Of a DNA stretch of 10,016 nt, positions 1 through 5,791 are shown piece after piece (positions within the stretch are counted from its first letter, which is position 1; each line of letters begins with the position of its first letter). The DNA is taken from the NCBI GenBank assembly GCA_029052615.1, contig JAIDIR010000070.1, positions 1 through 10,016 on the forward strand, written 5' to 3'. A program made the translations under genes and the position numbers. The DNA is from Clostridia bacterium (GTDB lineage Bacteria; Bacillota; Clostridia; Christensenellales; Borkfalkiaceae). Under the pieces are notes generated by a model that worked only from the letters and a program-made list of their open reading frames with translations, was not told where the DNA came from and made no database searches.

Positions 1-1336
1 CTAAGATAATAATGCACGTAAGCGACGACGAAAAGGAATTTTTAAGCGAGGACAAAATTAAGGGGCTCGTCAAAAATACTGCTCGTTTATGCCTTACAAC
101 ATTTACGTAAATTTCAAAGGCGACGGAAAAGATACGGCGCTTAACACCGTGTTGCCGCTTTACGCCAAGTCGCCCAAGGATTGTACGGATGAGGAATACA
201 AAAACTTTTACACCGATACGTTCATGGACTACGAAGCGCCCATTTTCTGGGTGCACCTCGATATGGACTATCCGTTCAAGCTGAAAGGTATTCTCTATTT
301 CCCCAAGGTTAAAAACAAGGTGGAACTGGAGCGCGGAAAGGTAAAGCTTTACTGCAACCAGGTATTTATTGCTGACAACATAAAGGAAGTCATTCCCGAG
401 TTCTTAATGCTTTTAAACGGTGTAATCGATTGCCCCGACATACCTTTGAACGTTTCCAGAAGCTTTTTGCAGAACGACAAGCAGGTTCAGAGAATTACCA
501 AGTATATAATTAAAAAGGTTGCGGACAAGCTTACCAGTCTGTATAAAAACGACCGCACAAAGTACGAAGAGTGCTGGGGCGACCTTGCCAACTTTATAAA
601 GTTCGGCTGCATCAAGGAAAATGATTTTTACGACAAAATCAAGGATATAATTATCTGGAAAGACCTCGACGGAAATTACAAGCCGCTTAACGACTTCATT
701 GGAGTTCCCGAAACAGATAGCGAAAAACAAGAGGAAGACAAGGATAAAAAAGAGGCAAGCAAGCCCAAGACGGTATATTACGTTTCCGACCCCCAGCAAC
801 AGGCTCAATATATAAAAATGTTTAAAGATAACGGTCTGGAAGCGATAAGCTGCGACACGTTTATCGACCCGCATTTCATTAGCTTTATCGAGTACAAGAT
901 GCCCGACAAGGTTAAGTTTATGCGTATCGACGCGGACGTCGCGGGTGCGCTGAAGGGCGAAGACGGCGCGGAAGACAGCGTTCTCATCGATATATTCAAG
1001 AATGCTATCGGCGACGAGAAAGTCACCGTCAAGACGCAGATTCTGAAAAACGGCGACGTGCCTGCCGTGATAACCGTTGACGAATATATGAGAAGATATT
1101 CCGAAATGGGACAGTTCTACGGTATGACTGACGACCAGATAGGCAAAACGCTTATCGTCAATACGGCAAATCCCGTCGTTGAAAAGATTAAATCTTTAAG
1201 CGACGAAAAGCAGAAATTCGTAGCAAAGCATATCTATTCGCTTGCTCTGCTGTCGTTTAAAAAGCTCAGCCCCGAAGAATTAACACAATTCGTCAACGAT
1301 AATTTGCTTTTGCTAAACGGCTACATTGACAATTAA
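1..1336 (+). CDS. htpG: HtpG (Hsp90-family molecular chaperone), 3' part, with apparent frameshift near 72-76
   Basis: Cytosolic ATP-dependent chaperone of the Hsp90 family. The N-terminal ATPase domain lies left of the window; the middle and C-terminal domains are here. Reading starts in frame 3 (positions 3-74), with residues like HVSDDEKEFLSEDKIKGLVK, a typical HtpG middle-domain stretch. The family match then jumps to frame 2, continuing as KYCSFMPYNIYV and running open to the stop at 1334-1336. One extra A in the A5 run at 72-76 would join the two frames. Counting from the ATG at 89 (an internal Met, not a real start), the hallmark PLNVSR is at residues 119-124, with the middle-domain catalytic-loop Arg at 124. 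It is followed by the usual LQNDKQVQRIT helix. An acidic, lysine-rich linker lies near residues 207-226, before the C-terminal dimerisation domain. About 200 N-terminal residues are missing, judged against the usual length of roughly 620-640. The gene ends in its own terminator, so it is separate from spoIIIA. Identity is sure; whether the frameshift is biological or a sequencing error is open. Confidence 0.93.
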
Positions 1337-1352
1337 AAATTAAAGAAAAAGT

Positions 1353-1381
1353 AATAACCGCTTCGGCGGTTATTTTTTTTT
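1353..1381 (+). terminator. Intrinsic terminator of htpG
   Basis: A 9-bp perfect stem (1353-1361 with 1366-1374) closes on a cTTCGg tetraloop. It runs into a tract of nine T (1373-1381), with an A-rich stretch upstream. It sits 16 bases after the htpG stop and 21 bases before spoIIIAA, so it should insulate the sporulation operon from htpG transcription. Confidence 0.95.
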
Positions 1382-1402
1382 GCTTTTTCAATAGATTATA
1401 TT

Positions 1403-2305
1403 ATGAACTTGTACTTTCTGCCCGAAAAAATCAAGCGGGCAATAGACAATCTGAACTTGAATTATATTACGGAAATCAGACTGAGAGCAGGACAACCTGT
1501 CATTATTCAGTACAAGGGTGAATATAAGTATATAAACGGTTACGGTGCTGCGGACAGTCCGTCAGGCGCTTTAAAATGTGATAATGCCGAAGGAATTCTT
1601 TACGCGGCAATGGAAAAGAGCGTTTACGCCTACACCGAGCAGCTGAAAAACGGATTTATTACGGTTGACGGCGGCGTGAGAATAGGCATTGCGGGAGAAT
1701 ACGTTACGCAGGATAAAAGCGTAGTCACGGTAAAAAACGTTACTTCTTTAAACATACGTATACCGCACGACGCTACCGGCGTTGCAGATAATTTATATAA
1801 AATTATCGCCGGTGACGATATTAAAAGCACGTTGATTTATTCTCCGCCCGGTTACGGCAAAACGACGTTATTAAGAGATTTGGCAAGAAACGTTTCGCAG
1901 TCGCGTAACTTGAACGTTCTCGTGTTTGACGAAAGAAACGAAATCTCCGGATTGGACGGAAGTGGAAAGGGGTTCGAGCTTGGCAAGAACTGCGACGTTG
2001 TGCGCGGCGCCAACAAGCTATGTGCGTTCGTAAACGCTATCCGCGTAATGAACCCGCAGGTGATAATAACTGACGAGCTTTACGGCGATATCGACGCGCA
2101 GGCGGTGAGCTATGCGGTTGAGTGCGGCATAAGCGTAATCGCCTCGTCGCATTCGGTTGATTTACAGGTACTGAAAGCCATGCCTTTTGAAAGGTTCGTA
2201 AAGCTGACGGGCATAGGTAAAGAAGCGGTCGTATATGATAAAAATTTTAATTTTATTTGCAATTGTGCTACTGTCGGGCGCACTTGGAATGGCGGTATCC
2301 GCTGA
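1403..2305 (+). CDS. spoIIIAA: SpoIIIAA, sporulation-channel ATPase
   Basis: Cytoplasmic ATPase of the mother-cell SpoIIIA complex, related to type II/IV secretion ATPases. It is thought to power the SpoIIIA-SpoIIQ channel during engulfment. The 300 residues are close to the family's usual length of about 305. The N-terminal domain carries EIRLRAGQPVII (24-35) and GFITVDGGVRIGIAGE (84-99), both characteristic of the family. Walker A is SPPGYGKT at 147-154 (Lys153), and DERNEISG follows at 176-183. Walker B is VIITDE at 220-225, with the catalytic Glu225. ASSHS (247-251) sits where these ATPases carry a sensor His. The ATG at 1403 gives a normal N terminus, but no Shine-Dalgarno sequence precedes it. 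The gap from the htpG terminator is so short that any sigma-E promoter must overlap that terminator, and I could not find a convincing one. The 3' end overlaps spoIIIAB by 71 bases. Confidence 0.95.
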   Translation: MNLYFLPEKIKRAIDNLNLNYITEIRLRAGQPVIIQYKGEYKYINGYGAADSPSGALKCDNAEGILYAAMEKSVYAYTEQLKNGFITVDGGVRIGIAGEYVTQDKSVVTVKNVTSLNIRIPHDATGVADNLYKIIAGDDIKSTLIYSPPGYGKTTLLRDLARNVSQSRNLNVLVFDERNEISGLDGSGKGFELGKNCDVVRGANKLCAFVNAIRVMNPQVIITDELYGDIDAQAVSYAVECGISVIASSHSVDLQVLKAMPFERFVKLTGIGKEAVVYDKNFNFICNCATVGRTWNGGIR

Positions 2306-2660
2306 AAAAAAGCGCGAAATGAAGGTGTTTGCGCAATTTTACGATTTCAACGAAAAGCTTTTAATCAATTTAAAGTACGGCAAGGACAAGGTTGGAAAAA
2401 TTGCCGAAGAGTTCGATTACGTGCAAAAGGTTATGCGCGGCGGACAAGTAATAAAGGGTGATGAAGGCGACTTTTTGCAATCCTATATAAGCGGTATAGG
2501 CGAAAGCGACGCTCTCAGTCAGGTTGATTATCTCAACGAAAAGAAACAGACGTTACAAAAATATAAGCAAATAAGCGAAGAAAAATATAAAAAATACGGC
2601 TCGCTTTATTTCAAAATGAGTTTGATGGCAGGAATTCTTATTGCCGTATTGCTTGCGTGA
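2235..2660 (+). CDS. spoIIIAB: SpoIIIAB, membrane component of SpoIIIA channel
   Basis: Membrane protein of the SpoIIIA complex, distantly related to the GspF platform of type II secretion systems, and expected to dock the SpoIIIAA ATPase. The 141 residues are shorter than the roughly 170 usual in Bacillus. A hydrophobic N-terminal segment (about 3-22) and a C-terminal one (about 126-141) flank a charged, helical cytoplasmic region rich in Lys and Glu. That layout is the expected one for the family. The ATG at 2235 was chosen because later starts (GTG 2265, ATG 2289) would remove the first membrane segment; this leaves a 71-base overlap with spoIIIAA in another frame. Only a weak AGAAG-like stretch precedes it. 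Sequence similarity to known SpoIIIAB is modest, so the call rests partly on gene order. Confidence 0.82.
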   Translation: MIKILILFAIVLLSGALGMAVSAEKKREMKVFAQFYDFNEKLLINLKYGKDKVGKIAEEFDYVQKVMRGGQVIKGDEGDFLQSYISGIGESDALSQVDYLNEKKQTLQKYKQISEEKYKKYGSLYFKMSLMAGILIAVLLA

Positions 2661-2662
2661 TA

Positions 2663-2860
2663 ATGGATATAAGTATAATTTTTAAGTTGGCGGCGGTGGG
2701 CATTATAGTAACCGTAATTTGCCAGATTTTAAAAAAATCAGACCGTGACGACATTGCCACGATAGTAAGCTTGGTGGGATTGATAATCGCGCTTACCGTG
2801 GTCATAACGATGATTTCCGATTTGTTCACGCAGATTAAGCAGCTATTCGATATATTCTGA
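2663..2860 (+). CDS. spoIIIAC: SpoIIIAC, small membrane protein
   Basis: Very small integral membrane protein (65 residues from the ATG at 2663) of the SpoIIIA channel. It has two hydrophobic helices, about residues 5-21 and 33-52, separated by a polar loop KKSDRDD. It resembles B. subtilis SpoIIIAC in the opening DISIIFKLAAVGII and in the ending SDLFTQIKQLF. An in-frame GTG at 2657 overlaps the spoIIIAB stop and would add two residues. I prefer ATG because it fits the family N terminus. There is no clear Shine-Dalgarno sequence, so translation is probably coupled to spoIIIAB, whose stop lies 2 bases upstream. The stop overlaps the spoIIIAD start as TGATG. Confidence 0.92.
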   Translation: MDISIIFKLAAVGIIVTVICQILKKSDRDDIATIVSLVGLIIALTVVITMISDLFTQIKQLFDIF

Positions 2861-3252
2861 TGCAAATTTTACAGCTATGCGCGGTTGCGGTAATCACGGC
2901 AATTTGCGCGCTAATTTTAAAATCGCAAAAATCCGATCTGGTTCCGTTGTGCGTCACCGCCGGCGGCATAATTTTAATTCTTTGCGGATTCGATTATCTT
3001 TCGGAAAGCCTTTCGTTTATAAAACAGTTTTCCGAACAGACGAACATAGACAAGTCCGTAATAAGAATTATTTTCAAGGTCGTGGGAGTGGGCTATCTTA
3101 TCGAGCTGACTGCAAGTTCGGTTAAAGATCTGGGATTCGAATCGGTTGCAGACAAATTGGTTTTATGCGGAAAAATCGTTATATTCGTAATGTCGGTTCC
3201 AATCTTACAGTCACTCTTCGGCGTAATCGTAAAGTTGATACAGCTGACCTGA
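2860..3252 (+). CDS. spoIIIAD: SpoIIIAD, membrane protein
   Basis: Polytopic membrane protein of the SpoIIIA complex, related to SpoIIIAC. Its 130 residues match the usual length of about 130. Hydrophobic segments lie at about 4-20, 29-43, 67-82 and 104-126. The conserved family signature covers TASSVKDLGFESVADKL (84-100) followed by CGKIVIFVMSVPI (103-115), equivalent to the Bacillus block before the last helix. Its start shares a base with the spoIIIAC stop (TGATG), and no Shine-Dalgarno sequence is present, which points to termination-reinitiation. The stop TGA (3250-3252) overlaps the proposed spoIIIAE start. Confidence 0.93.
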   Translation: MQILQLCAVAVITAICALILKSQKSDLVPLCVTAGGIILILCGFDYLSESLSFIKQFSEQTNIDKSVIRIIFKVVGVGYLIELTASSVKDLGFESVADKLVLCGKIVIFVMSVPILQSLFGVIVKLIQLT

Positions 3253-4430
3253 CGAGAATTGTATTCAAGTTTATCGTAATTCTGATTATTTTTACTTTGC
3301 CGCTCTTAATCAGCGGAACGGTAGTGGCGTTTGCAGACGACGGCGCCGACCTAAATGAAAATATTTCTTCGATTTTGGACAGCCTTGACTTGACCGAAAT
3401 TCAGAAATATCTTGACGAATACGGCAACGACTATATTTTCAGCTTCGGCGATACGGCAAAGGAGATTGTCCGATACCTTTTAAACGGCAATCTTGGCGTT
3501 AACTATTCGGATTATATAAGCGAACTGCTTTCCGTGCTTTTCAGTAAAGTGACGTCAATGATTCCTGCGTTTGCGCAGGTCGTTGCAATTTCTATACTGT
3601 GTGCCGTGGCATCCGATTCAGAGGGCGGAATAATAGGTAAAACGACAGCAAAGGTAATACGCCTTGCCTGCGTGTCGCTGATATTGCTAATCCTGTCGTC
3701 GATGCTGTTCGGCATAGTTTCTTCGTCCGTTAAATGTGTGACCAACATAAAACGGCAGGTGGAAATCATTACGCCTGTTTTAGTTACGCTGTCGGTCCTT
3801 ACGGGCGGAGGAGAAGCTGGCGCAATATATCAACCGTCGGCACTATTTTTAAGCGGCGGCGCCATAGAGATTGTAAGCGGATTTATTTTTCCCGCAACTC
3901 TTGCCGTAATCGTATTGAATTTTACCTCAAAAATAAATACCGAAATTTCTTTTACGGGCGTTGCCTCACTTATTAAATCGGTGATGAAGTGGGTAATCGG
4001 CATAACCGTAACGATATTCGGACTGTTTATCACGGTGCAGAGCACGGCTTCGTCGCTCTTTAACGGAATATTTTTCAAAGTTACGAAATATCTAGTCGGC
4101 AATTCCGTGCCTATCGTCGGCAATTTTCTATCCGCAGGAGTGGATATGGTCGTAATGTCGGGCACGGTAGTCAGAAGCTCGCTGGGAATAATGGGCATAG
4201 TGCTGCTGCTTGGCGAAGTGATGCAGCCGATTATCCTGCTCGCATCGTTTTCAATAATGCTGAAGATAACGGCGGCAATTGCCCAACCGCTGGGCGAGAA
4301 AACACTTTACTCGCTATTTTCCGATTTCTCCAAAGACGTGGAATATCTGATTGCCGGCATACTTATGGTGGCGTTCCTGTATTTCCTCGTCGTAATGCTG
4401 ATTATAAATTCTACGTACGCATTCCTATGA
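3249..4430 (+). CDS. spoIIIAE: SpoIIIAE, polytopic membrane protein; start probably CTG
   Basis: Largest membrane component of the SpoIIIA channel, with several membrane segments spread over its length. It begins with a signal-peptide-like stretch: a short basic start, a hydrophobic core IVILIIFTLPLLISGTVV, then AFA before DDGAD, a plausible signal peptidase site. The only ATG able to precede this is at 3165; it gives 421 residues, overlaps spoIIIAD by 88 bases, and puts 28 extra, mostly basic and polar residues ahead of the signal. Starting at the CTG at 3249 gives 393 residues, close to the roughly 400 usual for the family. It also forms a CTGA overlap with the spoIIIAD stop, of the same geometry as the ATGA overlap at this gene's own 3' end with spoIIIAF. 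I therefore list CTG 3249. An ATT at 3258 is a less likely alternative. Identity is secure from length, topology and position; the start is an inference. Confidence 0.92.
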   Translation: MTRIVFKFIVILIIFTLPLLISGTVVAFADDGADLNENISSILDSLDLTEIQKYLDEYGNDYIFSFGDTAKEIVRYLLNGNLGVNYSDYISELLSVLFSKVTSMIPAFAQVVAISILCAVASDSEGGIIGKTTAKVIRLACVSLILLILSSMLFGIVSSSVKCVTNIKRQVEIITPVLVTLSVLTGGGEAGAIYQPSALFLSGGAIEIVSGFIFPATLAVIVLNFTSKINTEISFTGVASLIKSVMKWVIGITVTIFGLFITVQSTASSLFNGIFFKVTKYLVGNSVPIVGNFLSAGVDMVVMSGTVVRSSLGIMGIVLLLGEVMQPIILLASFSIMLKITAAIAQPLGEKTLYSLFSDFSKDVEYLIAGILMVAFLYFLVVMLIINSTYAFL

Positions 4431-4858
4431 AAGCATATTTATTGACCGCCGTCGGCGTAATATTTCTTACGGTAATAGTCAGTTTTATAGTGCCGGAGGG
4501 CAAGCTAAAAAAGAGCGTCAATTTCGTGCTGCGGCTTGTAAGCATCTGCGTTTTAATTCAGCCGGTTGCAAAGATTTTTACGTTTACGCCCGAGAAGGAA
4601 AGCGCTGCGTATGACTATGCTTACGTGTGCCAAGTGTATTCGCAAAATCAAAGCCAACTGGTAACTCAAAAGCTTAAAGATGACCTGAACGTCGATTGCG
4701 TGTGCGCCGTGGAAATAATATACGACGGTACTCAAATTAAGGAAAACGGCGTTACAGTAGAAGGAAATTTTGAAAATGTACAAACTATTCGGACAATCAC
4801 GGAATATTTGGAGGGCTTGGGCTATATACATATAACAGTAAATGAAAAAGCTGACTGA
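4427..4858 (+). CDS. spoIIIAF: SpoIIIAF, channel protein with small ring-building domain
   Basis: Membrane protein of the SpoIIIA channel. Two hydrophobic helices (about 4-22 and 32-50) are joined by the short polar turn PEGKLKKS. After them comes a soluble domain facing the intermembrane space, with the beta-alpha pattern of a ring-building motif (about 77-140): CAVEIIYDG, then VTVEGNF, then a helix TITEYLEGLG and a final strand IHITVNE. The 143 residues are clearly shorter than the roughly 200 of B. subtilis. The ATG forms an ATGA overlap with the spoIIIAE stop, and there is no visible Shine-Dalgarno sequence. It overlaps spoIIIAG by 17 bases. Confidence 0.9.
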   Translation: MKAYLLTAVGVIFLTVIVSFIVPEGKLKKSVNFVLRLVSICVLIQPVAKIFTFTPEKESAAYDYAYVCQVYSQNQSQLVTQKLKDDLNVDCVCAVEIIYDGTQIKENGVTVEGNFENVQTIRTITEYLEGLGYIHITVNEKAD

Positions 4859-5204
4859 ATATTTTAAAGAACATAAAAAGATATTGTTGATATCGGTTTT
4901 GCTGATAGTTTTAATAGCTCTTGCATTTGCGCTGTACGGAAGCAAAAACAAAGTTGCGAATACTTCGTCAATCAACACCGATATGTCGGCGAGCGAAATA
5001 AAGCTGACACGCATACTTTCGGAAATCGACGGGGTGGGCAAAGCCGAAGTAATGATAAACGAAAACGAAAAAGGCGTGGAGGGAGTTATTATCGTATGCG
5101 AGGGCGCATATAACATAATGACGCGCAACGATATTTTAAACGCGGTGGCAACCGCATTGAAAGTTGAAAAAAATAATATAGCGATATACGCTATGAACAA
5201 ATAA
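4842..5204 (+). CDS. spoIIIAG: SpoIIIAG, ring-forming channel protein, unusually compact
   Basis: Single-pass membrane protein whose extracellular domain builds a large ring in the mother cell-forespore channel. A basic N terminus (MKKLTEYFKEHKK) is followed by one membrane helix (about 14-32), a short Ser/Thr/Asn linker, then a ring-building motif (about 50-118). The motif has a helix SEIKLTRILSEIDGV, a strand KAEVMIN, a strand GVIIVCEGAYN, a helix NDILNAVATAL and a last strand NIAIYAM. The GVIIVCEGA block matches the family's GVLVVAQG-type strand. The protein has 120 residues against about 229 in B. subtilis. The missing part falls between the KAEVMIN and GVIIVCEG strands, where Bacillus carries a long extra beta insertion (see findings). 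No Shine-Dalgarno sequence is seen; translation is probably coupled to spoIIIAF through the 17-base overlap. Confidence 0.93.
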   Translation: MKKLTEYFKEHKKILLISVLLIVLIALAFALYGSKNKVANTSSINTDMSASEIKLTRILSEIDGVGKAEVMINENEKGVEGVIIVCEGAYNIMTRNDILNAVATALKVEKNNIAIYAMNK

Positions 5205-5208
5205 GGAG
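5203..5208 (+). promoter_or_regulatory. Strong Shine-Dalgarno of spoIIIAH
   Basis: AAGGAG lies 7 bases before the ATG at 5216 and overlaps the spoIIIAG stop codon. It is the only strong ribosome binding site found within the spoIIIA operon, where most upstream genes appear to rely on coupling. Confidence 0.85.
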
Positions 5209-5215
5209 ATTAAAA

Positions 5216-5701
5216 ATGACCAAAAAGAAGAAGATTATCATCATGTCCTCACTGGTGCTCTTGCTCGCAGTAACCGCCGTACTGAACGTACTGCTTGTAA
5301 GCCGCCGAACCGAAGCTCAGGCTGACGCAATGCAGACCGCGAACTATTTCACGTCCTTCCGCGCCGAAAGAACTTCAAAGAGAAGCCAGGAAATCCTGCA
5401 GATTGACAGCATATTAGACAAGTATGAAGCCGGCAGCGAAAAGTATGAAAGCGCAACCGATATGAAGCTTAAGATCGTAGGCATCATGGAAAACGAACTC
5501 GTAATCGAAACTATGATCAAGTCTCTCGGCTTCTCCGACGCAGTCGTATCCATCGGTATGGAATCGGACAACGTTAACGTGTTCATCAACACCAACGAGC
5601 TTGACACCGCGGCAGCGCTTTCCATCTATAACCTTTTAAGAAACGAGCTGGGCGTACCCGCAACCAACATAATAATAATGCCCGTATACACACAAATTTA
5701 A
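5216..5701 (+). CDS. spoIIIAH: SpoIIIAH, channel ring protein, partner of SpoIIQ
   Basis: Single-pass mother-cell membrane protein. In the family, its extracellular YscJ/FliF-like ring-building domain binds forespore SpoIIQ across the intermembrane space. Here: a basic start MTKKKK, a membrane helix at about 7-28, a helical linker at about 33-75 rich in Arg, Glu and Ser, then the ring-building domain at about 80-159. The domain shows a helix KLKIVGIMENELVIETMIKSLG, strands AVVSIG and NVNVFINTNE, a helix TAAALSIYNLLRNELG, and a final strand NIIIMPVYTQ. The 161 residues are shorter than the roughly 218 of B. subtilis, mainly in the linker. Unlike spoIIIAG it has a strong Shine-Dalgarno sequence and favours ATC over ATA for Ile (10 ATC, 3 ATT, 4 ATA by hand count). 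No hairpin terminator follows directly, so spoIIIA transcripts may read into the next gene. Confidence 0.95.
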   Translation: MTKKKKIIIMSSLVLLLAVTAVLNVLLVSRRTEAQADAMQTANYFTSFRAERTSKRSQEILQIDSILDKYEAGSEKYESATDMKLKIVGIMENELVIETMIKSLGFSDAVVSIGMESDNVNVFINTNELDTAAALSIYNLLRNELGVPATNIIIMPVYTQI

Positions 5702-5727
5702 TTGCAAGCAGTTGCAAAATCCTGCAA
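5702..5727 (+). promoter_or_regulatory. Three TGCAA boxes in 10-bp register, possible operator
   Basis: TTGCAA occurs at 5702-5707 and 5712-5717, with TGCAA again at 5723-5727; the TGCAA cores start at 5703, 5713 and 5723. TTGCAA is its own reverse complement, so the first two also form an inverted repeat around GCAG. The middle copy is the -35 element of the promoter at 5712-5740. Exact spacing by one helical turn on the promoter face suggests a protein-binding site. It could also be chance, or a short 10-bp duplication. Confidence 0.4.
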
Positions 5728-5740
5728 TATGTGGTATACT
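5712..5740 (+). promoter_or_regulatory. Sigma-A promoter for the asp23/yqhY-nusB-folD block
   Basis: The -35 TTGCAA (5712-5717) and -10 TATACT (5735-5740) are separated by exactly 17 bases, and TGG before the -10 gives an extended -10 (TGn). Transcription should start near 5746-5748. The position, right after the spoIIIAH stop, makes it the natural vegetative promoter for the downstream housekeeping genes and separates them from sporulation control. Confidence 0.85.
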
Positions 5741-5745
5741 AATTA

Positions 5746-5778
5746 AAAGATGATGTCAACTTTTGCTTAATCGTCTTT
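5746..5778 (+). other. Leader hairpin just upstream of the asp23 ribosome binding site
   Basis: AAAGATGA (5746-5753) can pair with TCGTCTTT (5771-5778), giving 8 bp with one G-U pair and a 17-base loop. It begins at about the predicted transcription start and ends one base before the Shine-Dalgarno sequence. A 5' hairpin of this kind may stabilise the message or tune ribosome access. The stem is A/T-rich and could be fortuitous. Confidence 0.35.
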
Positions 5779-5784
5779 AAGGAG
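5779..5784 (+). promoter_or_regulatory. Shine-Dalgarno of asp23/yqhY
   Basis: AAGGAG with 7 bases to the ATG at 5792. It is strong and correctly spaced, and it fixes the start. Confidence 0.85.
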
Positions 5785-5791
5785 TATATTT

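Noticed and set aside
89..91. ATG at 89 as the start of a 415-residue HtpG-like protein
   Set aside because: It is an internal Met of HtpG. Middle-domain sequence continues upstream in the neighbouring frame, and no ribosome binding site precedes it.
1369..1398. Possible sigma-E promoter before spoIIIAA
   Set aside because: Only loose matches to the -35 and -10 consensus, overlapping the terminator T-tract; too weak to annotate.
2877..3125. Open frame on the + strand inside spoIIIAD in another frame
   Set aside because: Arg/Gly-rich, low-complexity product typical of an out-of-frame reading; spoIIIAD accounts for the region.
3830..4198. Open frame on the - strand within spoIIIAE
   Set aside because: Antisense to a well-supported membrane protein gene, with no start signals or known domain.
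4553..5200. Long open frame on the - strand (215 codons)
   Set aside because: Antisense to spoIIIAF and spoIIIAG. The hydrophobic, Ser/Ile-rich product reflects complementary codons of real membrane proteins.
5702..5717. TTGCAA-GCAG-TTGCAA as a terminator for spoIIIAH
   Set aside because: The stem is only 6 bp and no T-tract follows; it overlaps the -35 of a strong promoter and is better read as a possible operator.
5741..5791. Riboswitch in the asp23 leader
   Set aside because: The leader is only about 45 bases with one simple hairpin and no conserved aptamer features.
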